Positions 16,895 to 25,033 of a DNA stretch of 27,602 nucleotides are shown here, one piece after another. The DNA is from Scytonema sp. UIC 10036 (lineage in GTDB: Bacteria; Cyanobacteriota; Cyanobacteriia; Cyanobacteriales; Nostocaceae). The stretch is taken from positions 1 to 27,602 of the forward strand of contig NZ_WJFC01000179.1 of assembly GCF_009725235.1 (NCBI RefSeq), in the 5' to 3' direction. Positions within the stretch are counted from its first letter, which is position 1, and each line of letters starts with the position of its first letter. Position numbers and translations under genes: made by a program. A model generated the notes under the pieces. The model made no database searches. It saw only the letters and a list, made by a program, of their open reading frames with translations, and was not told the origin of the DNA.

Positions 16895-17596
16895 GTGTCA
16901 ACTTGTACATCCGATAAAACATATAGGGCTTCTATTGATGTAGCCATTTTAAGTCAATATAATTCAGTGGAATTGCCACAGCAACCCATACACCCCTCTG
17001 TTACAAGTCTCATCAAGCGGTTAATTGATATTTTAGGAGCTATTGTAGGGTTGCTGATTACAGCTATGGTAGCAATCCCCGTAGCCATAGCTACCCAGTT
17101 AGACGATCCAGGTCCCATCTTCTACAGTCAAATACGCTGTGGTATTAATGGACGTAGATTCCGCATTTGGAAGTTCCGTTCCATGATAGTAGATGCAGAT
17201 AAGCTTAAGCACTTGGTAAAAAACGAAGCCAAGGGTCACATATTTAAATCAGCCGAAGATCCCAGAATTACAAAAGTAGGCAAATTTTTAAGACGCACAA
17301 GCTTAGATGAATTACCACAATTTTGGAACGTCCTCAAAGGAGAAATGAGCTTAGTTGGTACTCGTCCACCGACTCCTGATGAAGTTGTCAAATACGATGT
17401 CCACCACTGGCAAAGATTGCAAGTAAAACCTGGAATTACAGGAGAATGGCAAGCCAATGGTCGTTCCAGTATTACCGACTTTGATACTATCGTCAGCATG
17501 GATCTTGACTACCAACGCAAGTGGTCGGTGATGTACGATCTGTATCTGATTGTGAAAACTATCTTGGTAGTTGTGAATAAGAACGGTGCTTATTAA
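16895..17596 (+). CDS. Bacterial sugar transferase (undecaprenyl-phosphate sugar phosphotransferase type)
   Basis: The enzyme transfers a sugar-1-phosphate from a nucleotide sugar to a polyprenyl phosphate, the first membrane step of exopolysaccharide or O-antigen synthesis. Visible family marks are KRLIDILGAIVG followed by a hydrophobic re-entrant helix, DDPGPIFYSQIRCG, FRIWKFRSM, LRRTSLDELPQFWNVLKGEM, SLVGTRPPTPDEV, and the C-terminal LQVKPGITGEWQANGRS and DLYLIVKTI. The catalytic Asp-Glu pair of the LDELPQ block is intact. From GTG 16895 the protein has 233 residues, normal for the short soluble-domain class. The frame is open upstream, with ATG at 16691 and TTG at 16628, so the start is uncertain. 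It follows the Hsp70-like gene but with repeats between, so co-transcription is doubtful. Confidence 0.85.
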   Translation: MSTCTSDKTYRASIDVAILSQYNSVELPQQPIHPSVTSLIKRLIDILGAIVGLLITAMVAIPVAIATQLDDPGPIFYSQIRCGINGRRFRIWKFRSMIVDADKLKHLVKNEAKGHIFKSAEDPRITKVGKFLRRTSLDELPQFWNVLKGEMSLVGTRPPTPDEVVKYDVHHWQRLQVKPGITGEWQANGRSSITDFDTIVSMDLDYQRKWSVMYDLYLIVKTILVVVNKNGAY

Positions 17597-17757
17597 CTGG
17601 CGATCGCATTTAGTTTACATCATCTGGACGGGCGAGACGCCCATCCCACAATAACAATATAGATTAACTCATTCAGGGTGTGTGCTATATCTTTTTTCTC
17701 AAATGACAAATGACTTTTGACAAATGACTTTTGACAAACGACAAATAACAAATTATC
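17597..17757. repeat. Repeat-filled junction: GGGCG hairpin and heptamer repeats
   Basis: A short perfect hairpin GGGCG-AGA-CGCCC lies at 17630-17642 in a context common among cyanobacterial intergenic repeats. From about 17701 a run of heptamers (AATGACA, AATGACT, TTTGACA types) continues to the end of the convergent permease gene. No T-run follows the hairpin, so it is not a clear terminator. Confidence 0.75.
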
Positions 17758-18583
17758 CCTTGACTCCACTACCAGTTTCCGTTGGAACAATATAACGTTG
17801 CAAAAACAGAAACAAAAGCAGTACTGGGGCAATAGAAATAACCGATCCTGCGGCGACTAACCGCCAATCGAGGGAAAAGGTACCAGCCAGCTTTGCCACC
17901 CCTAAAGGAAGAGTGTAGAGACTTTCGTCTTGAATGACAATTAGAGGCCAAAGAAAATCACTCCAAGAACCAATAAAAACAAAAATTGCCAAAGTAACTA
18001 ATGCAGGACGAATTGCAGGAAGCATGATATGCCACCATATTCCTAACTCCGAACATCCGTCCATGCGTGCGGCTTCTTCCATTTCTTTTGGAACACTTAT
18101 AAACGCTTGTCGCAACAGAAAAATTCCAAAAGCAGAAGCTAAGCCAGGAAAAATAATTCCCAAATAAGAATTTCTTAAACCCAACTGCACTGTCAGGATA
18201 TAGAGGGGAATCATTACGATTTGGAAGGGAATCATAATAGTAGAGACGATCGCAACAAAAATCCAATCTCTTCCAGGAAAAGACAATCTTGCAAGTGGGT
18301 AAGCAGCTAAAGCGCAAAAAACTAAATTTAAACCCACAGTTAGCACTGCCACTAAGGTACTGTTAAATAAGTACTGTCCAAAAGGGTTTGTTTGCCAAAC
18401 GGTAACAAAGTTATTAAGAGTAGGTTGGCTGGGCAGTAACTGGGGTGGAGACTGAAAGATATTTTCCGTTGGGGACTTTAGCGCTGTACTTATTAGCCAA
18501 AATAGGGGGAATAACGTTGCTACTGCTATGACTCCCAATAGCCCATATGTCCCTAACTGATTTTGGAGCTTAGACTTTATCAT
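17753..18583 (-). CDS. Carbohydrate ABC transporter permease, MalG-like
   Basis: This is an inner-membrane permease subunit of a sugar importer with six predicted helices, the first at about 15-35 (YGLLGVIAVATLFPLFWLIS). The EAA loop that contacts the ATPase is clear: EEAARMDGCSELGIWWHIMLPAIRP (split at about 168-192 of the longer frame), and FIGSWSDFLWPLIVI and the C-terminal YIVPTETGSGVKG are typical of MalG-type subunits. I start at ATG 18583; an in-frame TTG two codons upstream at 18589 is less likely. No MalF-type partner, sugar-binding protein or ATPase is next to it; the binding protein at 6801-7988 is PotD-like and distant. The other subunits must be encoded elsewhere. It converges with the sugar transferase gene. 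Confidence 0.88.
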   Translation of the reverse strand: MIKSKLQNQLGTYGLLGVIAVATLFPLFWLISTALKSPTENIFQSPPQLLPSQPTLNNFVTVWQTNPFGQYLFNSTLVAVLTVGLNLVFCALAAYPLARLSFPGRDWIFVAIVSTIMIPFQIVMIPLYILTVQLGLRNSYLGIIFPGLASAFGIFLLRQAFISVPKEMEEAARMDGCSELGIWWHIMLPAIRPALVTLAIFVFIGSWSDFLWPLIVIQDESLYTLPLGVAKLAGTFSLDWRLVAAGSVISIAPVLLLFLFLQRYIVPTETGSGVKG

Positions 18584-18589
18584 TGTCAA

Positions 18590-19070
18590 GTTATCGTAGC
18601 AACAAATATATAACTAAATTATTATTGACAGTATGTCATTCGCCAACAAGTTTATTGCTGTCAAAGGCTACAAGTCAACAACGTATAGCGTTATTTTATA
18701 GAATTAGTATAGTTCTGCCACAAAAATATACAAACGAATTATTAAGGATTTATTTTGCATCTAATTTTTCTTAGGTTATATTAAAACCTCCACAGCTTTA
18801 AAAAATGATACTCTTGGTCTTCCACTTCTAGATCTCCGACTTCTCTAAGGATACAGCCGATCGATGAGAGGCCAGCCCCCTCATTTGCTACTCTCTCGTT
18901 CTCTCGTTCCCAGGTTCTACCTGGGAATGCAGATCGCGAGGCTCTGCTGAGCAAGCGCTACTTGCACACTGGAGGCGGAGCCTCCGGTAAGGCATTCCCA
19001 GGCAGAGCCTGGGAACGAGGTGGGGGACAAATCTTTCTAATCCGATTATGAAATAATTATCAGTACGAAT
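18590..19070. promoter_or_regulatory. Divergent region between the permease and the biosynthetic cluster
   Basis: AT-rich on the left, where promoters for both directions may lie, and occupied on the right by the long inverted repeat at 18903-19019. Only 51 bases separate that repeat from the KAS III start, so the cluster promoter must lie in this short strip, in the repeat or left of it. I see no operator motif I can name. Confidence 0.45.
18903..19019. repeat. Long inverted repeat (CTCGTTCCCAGG family)
   Basis: The 28-bp arms at 18903-18930 and 18992-19019 are complementary with two mismatches, and each arm is itself a small hairpin (CCCAGGTTCTACCTGGG type). The centre holds a further GGAGGC/GCCTCC hairpin (about 18971-18985). 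I know this as a widespread cyanobacterial intergenic repeat. A related half copy lies near 16650-16700. Confidence 0.85.
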
Positions 19071-20057
19071 ATGAGAAAAATTAAAATTCTATCTACAGGA
19101 AAATATCTACCTAAAAAGCTAGTGACAGCGAAAGAACTGGAATTCAGCCTGGGTTTAGAGCCGGGATGGATTGAGAAAAAATCGGGTGTGCTTGTCCGCC
19201 ATTTTGTTGAAGATGAAACAGCATCAGTGATGGGGGCTTATGCTGCTAAAAATGCCTTAGAAGCAGCAGGTTTATCCTTTAGCGATATTGATTGTTTGAT
19301 TTGTACAAGTGGTAGCCCGGAACAAGCAATCCCCTGTACGGCTGCACTGATTCAAGAACAGCTTGGTGCGCTTGATTCTGGAATTCCTGCTTTTGATATC
19401 AATTCTACTTGTCTTAGTTTCATTGTTGGCTTAGACACTATATCTTATCTTATCCAAGCAGGAAGATATGAAAGAGTATTGATTGTAGCCACAGAAGTCG
19501 CAACAGGTTTAAACTGGCAAGATAAAGAAAGTTGTACCCTGTTTGGCGATGGTGCGGCGGCAGCGATCGTTGCCAAGTCTGATGAACAAGAGGATTGCAA
19601 GATATTATCTGCTCGAATAGAAACCTACAGCCGAGGCGCACACTTTACAGAATGCAAAGGAGGGGGTAACAAGCATCATCCTAAAGATTATGCCGAAAAC
19701 CCAGAAGATTTCCTTTTTAAAATGGATGGCAAAGCTGTTTATCGGCTTGCTTCTGAAATCACGCCAGATTTTGTCCGGCGTTTGCTTCAAGATGCAGGCT
19801 TAAAGATGGCGGATATAAAAATGGTGATTCCCCATCAAGCGAGTTTAATGGCAATGCGTCTTATGCGTAAGCAACTAGATATTCCTGAAGAAAAAGTTAT
19901 GGTTATTGCTCACAATCATGGCAATACTATAGCTGCATCTGTTCCGATGGCGCTGCATGAATCTATTGTTCAAGGGAAAATTCAGCGTGGCGATCGCATT
20001 ATGCTTTTAGGTACATCAGCAGGATTTTCTATTGGAGGCATAATCCTTGAATACTAA
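19071..20057 (+). CDS. 3-oxoacyl-ACP synthase III (KAS III)-like enzyme
   Basis: The enzyme belongs to the FabH-type thiolase fold, which condenses an acyl-CoA or acyl-ACP with a malonyl or other donor. The catalytic triad is intact: C114 in DINSTCLSF, H255 in IPHQAS and N285 in HGNTIAAS. Length (328) is normal. The C-terminal GTSAGFSIGG matches the GGGFTWG region of FabH in place but not in sequence, and N-terminal residues diverge, so this is probably a specialised paralogue for secondary metabolism and not housekeeping FabH. An OleA-like role (joining two acyl chains) is possible. It opens the cluster. Its stop overlaps the TTG start of the ATP-grasp gene by 11 bases, which suggests coupled translation. 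Confidence 0.9.
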   Translation: MRKIKILSTGKYLPKKLVTAKELEFSLGLEPGWIEKKSGVLVRHFVEDETASVMGAYAAKNALEAAGLSFSDIDCLICTSGSPEQAIPCTAALIQEQLGALDSGIPAFDINSTCLSFIVGLDTISYLIQAGRYERVLIVATEVATGLNWQDKESCTLFGDGAAAAIVAKSDEQEDCKILSARIETYSRGAHFTECKGGGNKHHPKDYAENPEDFLFKMDGKAVYRLASEITPDFVRRLLQDAGLKMADIKMVIPHQASLMAMRLMRKQLDIPEEKVMVIAHNHGNTIAASVPMALHESIVQGKIQRGDRIMLLGTSAGFSIGGIILEY

Positions 20058-21213
20058 TATCTTGCTTACGGGAGGACGCGCTCCAGTCACATTAGATTTA
20101 GCCAGACTGCTATCAGTAGCAAGTTACAAAGTGTTTGTTGCCGATAGCATCAAGCATCATCTTTGTACTGCTTCACGTGCTGTCGTCAAAAATTTTTTGG
20201 TTCCACCTCCTAGGATTAACCCAACAGGTTACATTGAGGCTTTATTAGAGATTATTAAACAAGAAAATATCACCTTTCTGATACCAACTTGTGAAGAGAT
20301 TTTTTACATTTCTCATAAGCTCTCTCAACTAACTCCCTATTGTCAGGTTTTTGCTGAACCACTGGAAAAACTGAATAGACTCCATAATAAATGGCAGTTT
20401 ATCAATCGCGTACAACAGTTAGGTTTGGCAGCACCACAAACTTGGTTAGTCAACTCCCATCAAGATTTACTGGATGTTTTGGATTTGCCCAGTCCAAGAA
20501 AGATAGTTTTAAAGCCTGTTTATTCTCGATTTGCCAGTCAGGTTCATATATTATCGAAACCTGTTAGTGAAATACCATCCTTACAAATTAATTTAAATAA
20601 AGCTTGGGTTGCCCAAGAATTTATTTCTGGAAAGCATTATTGTACTTATACTATTGCCCATCAAGGTAAGGTAGTAGCTCACGCAGTTTATCCTACTATA
20701 TTTACAGCTGGTAAAGGTTCTTGTATTTATTTTGAGTCTGTTGAGCATTCGGGACTTTTAGAATGGGTGAAAACTTTTGTTGAAGCTGAAGAATTTACGG
20801 GGCAAGTTTCTTTTGATTTTATAGAAGCAGATGATGGGGTTTTATATCCTTTAGAGTGCAATCCCAGGGCTATTAGTGCTATTCATTTATTTGACAGAGC
20901 AGACGGATTGGAGAGAGCTTTTTTCAACAATACAAACAGTATTATACAACCTAAAGTTGGGCAAAGAACTGCGATCGCTATGGCTATGATTGTTTATGGT
21001 TTGCCTTCGGCTATTGGTTCGGGAAGATTGGGTGGTTGGTTAAATATGTTTGTGAGGACTAAAGATGTTGTTTTTCGGTTGTCCGATCCTTTGCCGTTTT
21101 TCCATCTGTGGATAGTGCTTTTTCAGTTTATACAAATGAGCTGCCGGAGTGGATTAACTCTTCAGCAGGTGTCTACGCAGGATATTGAGTGGGATGGTGA
21201 GGAAATTAGATGA
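20047..21213 (+). CDS. ATP-grasp domain ligase
   Basis: ATP-grasp enzymes activate a carboxylate as acyl-phosphate and join it to an amine, thiol or hydroxyl. The 388-residue product shows the pre-grasp Rossmann start NILLTGGRAP (4-13), IPTCEE (79-84), the ATP-site lysine in IVLKPVYSRF (K156), the strand WVAQEFISGKHYC (187-199) and the metal-binding FDFIEADDG...LECNPR block (D257, E270, N272, R274). It resembles carbamoyl-phosphate-synthase-like single-chain members; the substrate is not predictable. The start is TTG, inside the end of the KAS III gene, with a strong GGAGG eight bases upstream; no better ATG is near. A role in joining the acyl product to an amino acid or amine is inference. 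Confidence 0.85.
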   Translation: MNTNILLTGGRAPVTLDLARLLSVASYKVFVADSIKHHLCTASRAVVKNFLVPPPRINPTGYIEALLEIIKQENITFLIPTCEEIFYISHKLSQLTPYCQVFAEPLEKLNRLHNKWQFINRVQQLGLAAPQTWLVNSHQDLLDVLDLPSPRKIVLKPVYSRFASQVHILSKPVSEIPSLQINLNKAWVAQEFISGKHYCTYTIAHQGKVVAHAVYPTIFTAGKGSCIYFESVEHSGLLEWVKTFVEAEEFTGQVSFDFIEADDGVLYPLECNPRAISAIHLFDRADGLERAFFNNTNSIIQPKVGQRTAIAMAMIVYGLPSAIGSGRLGGWLNMFVRTKDVVFRLSDPLPFFHLWIVLFQFIQMSCRSGLTLQQVSTQDIEWDGEEIR

Positions 21214-21245
21214 ATGAACCGCAGAGGCGCAGAGGGCGCAGAGAA
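21214..21245. repeat. Half copy of the AACCGCAGAGGCGCAGAGG repeat at the Rieske gene 5' end
   Basis: The segment matches the reverse complement of the right part of the inverted repeat at 25871-25944. It lies between the ATP-grasp stop and the Rieske Shine-Dalgarno. Confidence 0.75.
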
Positions 21246-21261
21246 AGGAGAGGGGAGGGTA

Positions 21262-22284
21262 ATGGAGGGTTTTTTGTTTAGAAATTGGTATATAGTTTGT
21301 ACTTCTGGTGAGTTGGCTAGAAAGCCAATAGGAAGAACTGTGTTGGGTATTCCTTTAGCTGTTTTTCGAGGAATCGATGGTAAGCCTTCTGCTTTGTTGG
21401 ATAAATGTCCGCATCGCAATGTTCCTCTCTCAAAAGGCTGGGTGAAAAATAATTATCTCATTTGTAAATATCACGGTTGGTGCTTTGATGGGCAAGGTGT
21501 TTGTCAGGAAATACCGGGGCTTTGCCATCGGAATGAGGCTCGACATAGAAATGCTGTTGCTTATCCTGTTATTGAGCAAGATGGTTTTATCTGGGTTTAT
21601 TGTCAAGCTGGTGAATTACCCAAATCTCAGCCTTATGAATTTCCTTGTTTGCGGCAAGAAGGGTTTTCTACGTTTAGCAAACAAATGGAATGTGAAACAA
21701 CTTTGGAAAATGCAGCTGAAAATTTTCTAGATGCAACCCATACCCACTTTGTTCACTCTGGTTTAATTAGGACAGATAATCAACGTAAAGAAATTACTGT
21801 GAAAATAACTCGCTCTGAGAACATGGTAGAAGCAGTTTACCTAAATGAAGAAACTATTTCTGGATTAATTTACAAGTTATTAGCGCCGGGATGTAACAAA
21901 GTCATTTCTATTAGTCGCTTTATTTTGCCTAGTATTGCCCAATTAGAATATCGTACCGATAGCGATCGCAATAGATTATTTATTTCTCTTTTCCTAACTC
22001 CTGTCACCAAAAAATTAACAAAAGCATATAGTATTATTACTTTTCGCTCGTGGTTACCCAACTGGTTGGGAAGAGTTATTGCCCAACCACTTTTTGCCCA
22101 AGCTGCAAGACAAGATAAAGAAATTTTACAACTACAGACTTGGAATATCAATCGCTTTCAAGGAGAAAACTTCGTATTTACAGAAATCGATGTTCTTAGA
22201 CCTCATATTTTATATTTATTGAAACCAGGAAGCAACGAAAATGAATCATTAGTATTTGAAAAAACAATTAAGATGAAGATTTAA
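21262..22284 (+). CDS. Rieske non-haem iron oxygenase, alpha subunit type
   Basis: This is a monooxygenase or demethylase of the vanillate-demethylase / pheophorbide-oxygenase type, needing a reductase from elsewhere. Counted from ATG 21262 (340 residues), the Rieske [2Fe-2S] ligands are C49/H51 and C68/H71 in CPHRNVPLSKG and CKYHGW. The catalytic iron site is NFLDATHTHFVH, with D157, H160 and H165 in D-x2-H-x4-H spacing. I choose ATG 21262 because a strong GGAG-rich Shine-Dalgarno precedes it. An ATG at 21214, directly after the ATP-grasp stop, would add 16 residues encoded by an intergenic repeat. The hydrophobic stretch VIAQPLFAQAA hints at weak membrane contact. It probably hydroxylates, demethylates or desaturates the cluster product. 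Confidence 0.9.
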   Translation: MEGFLFRNWYIVCTSGELARKPIGRTVLGIPLAVFRGIDGKPSALLDKCPHRNVPLSKGWVKNNYLICKYHGWCFDGQGVCQEIPGLCHRNEARHRNAVAYPVIEQDGFIWVYCQAGELPKSQPYEFPCLRQEGFSTFSKQMECETTLENAAENFLDATHTHFVHSGLIRTDNQRKEITVKITRSENMVEAVYLNEETISGLIYKLLAPGCNKVISISRFILPSIAQLEYRTDSDRNRLFISLFLTPVTKKLTKAYSIITFRSWLPNWLGRVIAQPLFAQAARQDKEILQLQTWNINRFQGENFVFTEIDVLRPHILYLLKPGSNENESLVFEKTIKMKI

Positions 22285-22314
22285 ATGATATATCAACACA
22301 ATTATTTTGTTTTT

Positions 22315-22372
22315 CACGCAAAGGCGCTGAGGCGCAAAGCTCCTTTTCTTAGCGACTTTGCGCCTTTGCGTG
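22315..22372. repeat. Inverted repeat between Rieske and exporter genes
   Basis: Perfect 13-bp arms CACGCAAAGGCGC / GCGCCTTTGCGTG (22315-22327, 22360-22372), with a second pair GGCGCAAAG / CTTTGCGCC inside that competes for pairing. I take it as a dispersed cyanobacterial repeat. It could attenuate read-through in the cluster, but no T-run follows. Confidence 0.85.
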
Positions 22373-22397
22373 AGCTTATCAATCTATCACCCAGACA

Positions 22398-23999
22398 ATG
22401 AATGTTATCCATCTTCTTTTAAAATCCTCTAAAATAGTTGTAGCGATCGCAATATTTGCAGGTTTAGTCAGTGGTGCTTGTAGTGCCAGAATTATTGCTT
22501 TAATTAATAGTGCTATTAATAGCAACACAGCTTTTTCATCCGTTCTCATCTGGAGTTTTATCGGGCTTGTACTAATTGCAGTCACAAGTCGATTTATCTC
22601 TGAATTATGTTTAATTCGCCTTTCTCAGCAAGTCATCTTCGACACCCGATTGCTTTTGTGTCGTCGGATTGTGGCAGCCCCTTTACGCTGTATAGAAGAG
22701 TTAGGAACTTCGCGTTTGCTGGCTACTTTAGCAGATGACGTACAAGCAGTTTCTGATGCTGTGGCTTTTATTCCCAGCCTCTGTATTGCTGCTGCTGTCG
22801 TCATAGGTTGTTTAGTTTATCTGATATATCTTTCTTGGATAGTCTTCGTAGGATTTGTTACTTTTTTAGTTATAGCTATCTTGAGCTATGAGATAATCAC
22901 TCAAAAAGCCAAGCAATCTTTAGAACTTGCACGTGCGGAACAAGATAAACTTTTTAGTCACTTTCGCGCCGTAACCGAGGGAACAAAAGAACTCAAGCTC
23001 AATCAAAGAAAACGCGAAGCTTTCTTTACTGAAGAACTCGAATGCACGATTGCTCTTTCCCGTCGTTATAACATTGATGGGATGACTTCCTTTACTATTG
23101 GTTTAACTTGGAGTCAGCTTTTGTTGTTCCTTGTCATTGGGTTAGTTGATTTTGGATTACCAAGCGTGATGCAAATTGACCGAAGTATTTTGTCTGGCTA
23201 TGCTTTAACTATCATTTTTTTGGTAGTTCCTTTAGATGCCATCACAAGCATACTCCCTCGTTTAAGCAAAGCTAGTATTGCGTTACAAAAGATTGAATCC
23301 ATTAGCCTCGCATTGGCAAGCCGTTCTGAGAAAAGCATAACCTCTACGTTTCTTGTTAAATTTGAGCAGTTAAAACTTGAAGGTATTTCCCATGCTTACT
23401 GGGTAGAACAAGAGGAAAATCATTTTACTCTTGGTTCCATTAATTTAACTTTTGCCCCTAAAGAATTGGTATTTTTGGTAGGAGGCAATGGCAGTGGTAA
23501 ATCCACTTTTGCTAAACTAATAACCGGGCTATACATTCCAGATACGGGCAAAATCTTTGTTGATGGTAAGCCTGTTGACGACCAAAATAGAGACTGGTAT
23601 CGCCAACACTTTTCTGCGGTTTTTTCCGATTTTTATCTTTTTGATAAATTGCTAGGTTTAGAGTCCGCCAAACTGGATAACCAGATACAGGATTATCTTG
23701 TTAAACTTCACCTTGACAGCAAGGTAAAAATCAAAGAAAAAAAGTTTTCGACAACGGCTTTGTCCCAAGGACAGCGCAAGCGCCTTGCTTTGCTGACTGC
23801 TTACTTAGAAGACCGTCCTTTCTATGTATTTGACGAATGGGCGTCAGATCAAGACCCTGTATTTAAAGAAATCTTTTACACTCAGTTGTTACCAGAACTG
23901 AAAAGTAAAGGTAAAACAGTACTGATAATTAGCCATGATGACCGCTATTTTCATCTGGCAGATAGGGTTCTTAAGTTAGATTATGGAAAACTCATATGA
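22398..23999 (+). CDS. Cyclic peptide-type ABC exporter (SyrD/PvdE family)
   Basis: A half-transporter that fuses a membrane domain and an ATPase, 533 residues. The first half holds about six helices (for example 12-40, 47-67, 125-163, 232-252, 263-283). The ATPase part has Walker A GGNGSGKST (362-370), signature LSQGQRKRL (455-463), Walker B FYVFDE (475-480) followed by WASDQDP, and H-loop H513. The VFDEWASDQDP and ISHDDRYF wording is typical of transporters for siderophores and lipopeptides such as pyoverdine and syringomycin, which move products to the periplasm. Here it most likely exports the cluster product or its precursor. The stop overlaps the ATG of the next gene as ATGA, so the two are coupled. 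Confidence 0.92.
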   Translation: MNVIHLLLKSSKIVVAIAIFAGLVSGACSARIIALINSAINSNTAFSSVLIWSFIGLVLIAVTSRFISELCLIRLSQQVIFDTRLLLCRRIVAAPLRCIEELGTSRLLATLADDVQAVSDAVAFIPSLCIAAAVVIGCLVYLIYLSWIVFVGFVTFLVIAILSYEIITQKAKQSLELARAEQDKLFSHFRAVTEGTKELKLNQRKREAFFTEELECTIALSRRYNIDGMTSFTIGLTWSQLLLFLVIGLVDFGLPSVMQIDRSILSGYALTIIFLVVPLDAITSILPRLSKASIALQKIESISLALASRSEKSITSTFLVKFEQLKLEGISHAYWVEQEENHFTLGSINLTFAPKELVFLVGGNGSGKSTFAKLITGLYIPDTGKIFVDGKPVDDQNRDWYRQHFSAVFSDFYLFDKLLGLESAKLDNQIQDYLVKLHLDSKVKIKEKKFSTTALSQGQRKRLALLTAYLEDRPFYVFDEWASDQDPVFKEIFYTQLLPELKSKGKTVLIISHDDRYFHLADRVLKLDYGKLI

Positions 24000-24994
24000 A
24001 TGTTCTTGTGACTGGTGGTACTGGCTTTTTAGGAAAGCATCTGGCGCTGAGGCTGCAATCTCTCGGTCATAACGTCAGTATGTTAGGGCGCAATCAAAAA
24101 ATTGGGCAACAGTTGACAGCAGAAGGATTCAAATTTCTGCCCGTTGATTTGCAAGACAAAGAAGCAACAGTTGCAGCGTGTCAGAGACAGGATTATGTGT
24201 TCCATTGTGCAGCCCTCTCTTCTCCGTGGGGAAAATACCGGGATTTTTATGATTCTAATGTTTTAGCAACTCGGCATATTATTCAAGGTTGTCAGGAGTG
24301 GGGAGTCGAAAGACTGATTCACGTTTCAACTGCCAGTATTTATTTTAATTTTTGCGATCGCTTTAACATTTCTGAAACAGCTCCATTACCCAAGATACCA
24401 GCTAACGCCTACGCTGAAACAAAACTTATAGCAGAACAAGAAATTGACCGCGCACACCAGCAAGGTTTACCCGTCATCACCATCCGACCTCGCAGCATAG
24501 TTGGTCCCGGTGACACAGCTATTTTTCCAAGATTACTTCAAGCCAGTTCGCGTACTGGGATTCCTCTGATTAATCAAGGTAAAGCTTGCATTGATGTGAC
24601 CTATGTTGACAATGTGGTAGATGCTTTGTTGCTGTGTCAAAATGCCTCCGCTCCATCATTAGGTAAAAAATTTAACATTACCAACGGGCAACCAATGGAG
24701 TTGAGAAATTTGCTAGAAATGCTGTCTCATCAACTTGGTTATCCCCTGAAATTCAAACCAATTCCCTATAAAACTGCTAACCTAGCAGCCACAGCAATGG
24801 AATTTTTCTCAAAAAGCATTTTCTTTGGAAAAGAACCCGTACTCACTCGCTATAAAGTTGGAGTTTTAGCTTTTAGCCAAACTTTAGATATTACAGCAGC
24901 AAGAACAGAATTGGGCTATCAACCAAGAGTCAGTATTGAGGAGGGATTGAAAATTTTTGCCCAATGGTGGAAGGGAAAAAAGGATAAAGGATAA
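23996..24994 (+). CDS. NAD(P)-dependent epimerase/dehydratase (extended SDR), OleD/3-beta-HSD-like
   Basis: The 332-residue product is an extended short-chain dehydrogenase. It has the Rossmann motif TGGTGFLG (6-13), D51 after the fourth strand, the HVSTAS strand (109-114) and the active site YAETK (Y139, K143). SSPWGKYRDFYDSNVLAT (split at 75-92) and IRPRSIVGPGD resemble OleD, which reduces a 2-alkyl-3-keto acid in beta-lactone and olefin synthesis, and the 3-beta-hydroxysteroid dehydrogenases. A role in reducing the beta-keto product of the KAS III enzyme is therefore plausible but inferred. It overlaps the exporter gene by four bases and is followed by heptamer repeats. Confidence 0.88.
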   Translation: MNVLVTGGTGFLGKHLALRLQSLGHNVSMLGRNQKIGQQLTAEGFKFLPVDLQDKEATVAACQRQDYVFHCAALSSPWGKYRDFYDSNVLATRHIIQGCQEWGVERLIHVSTASIYFNFCDRFNISETAPLPKIPANAYAETKLIAEQEIDRAHQQGLPVITIRPRSIVGPGDTAIFPRLLQASSRTGIPLINQGKACIDVTYVDNVVDALLLCQNASAPSLGKKFNITNGQPMELRNLLEMLSHQLGYPLKFKPIPYKTANLAATAMEFFSKSIFFGKEPVLTRYKVGVLAFSQTLDITAARTELGYQPRVSIEEGLKIFAQWWKGKKDKG

Positions 24995-24997
24995 AAT

Positions 24998-25025
24998 TTC
25001 ATAATTCATAATTCATAATTCATAA
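24998..25025. repeat. Four TTCATAA heptamers
   Basis: Exact tandem heptamers fill the 39-base gap between the reductase gene and the hydrolase gene. Confidence 0.9.
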
Positions 25026-25033
25026 TTCAGACA

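Noticed and set aside
18583..18774. 63-codon plus-strand frame opposite the permease start
   Set aside because: Low-complexity translation in AT-rich intergenic DNA, no Shine-Dalgarno and no recognisable feature.
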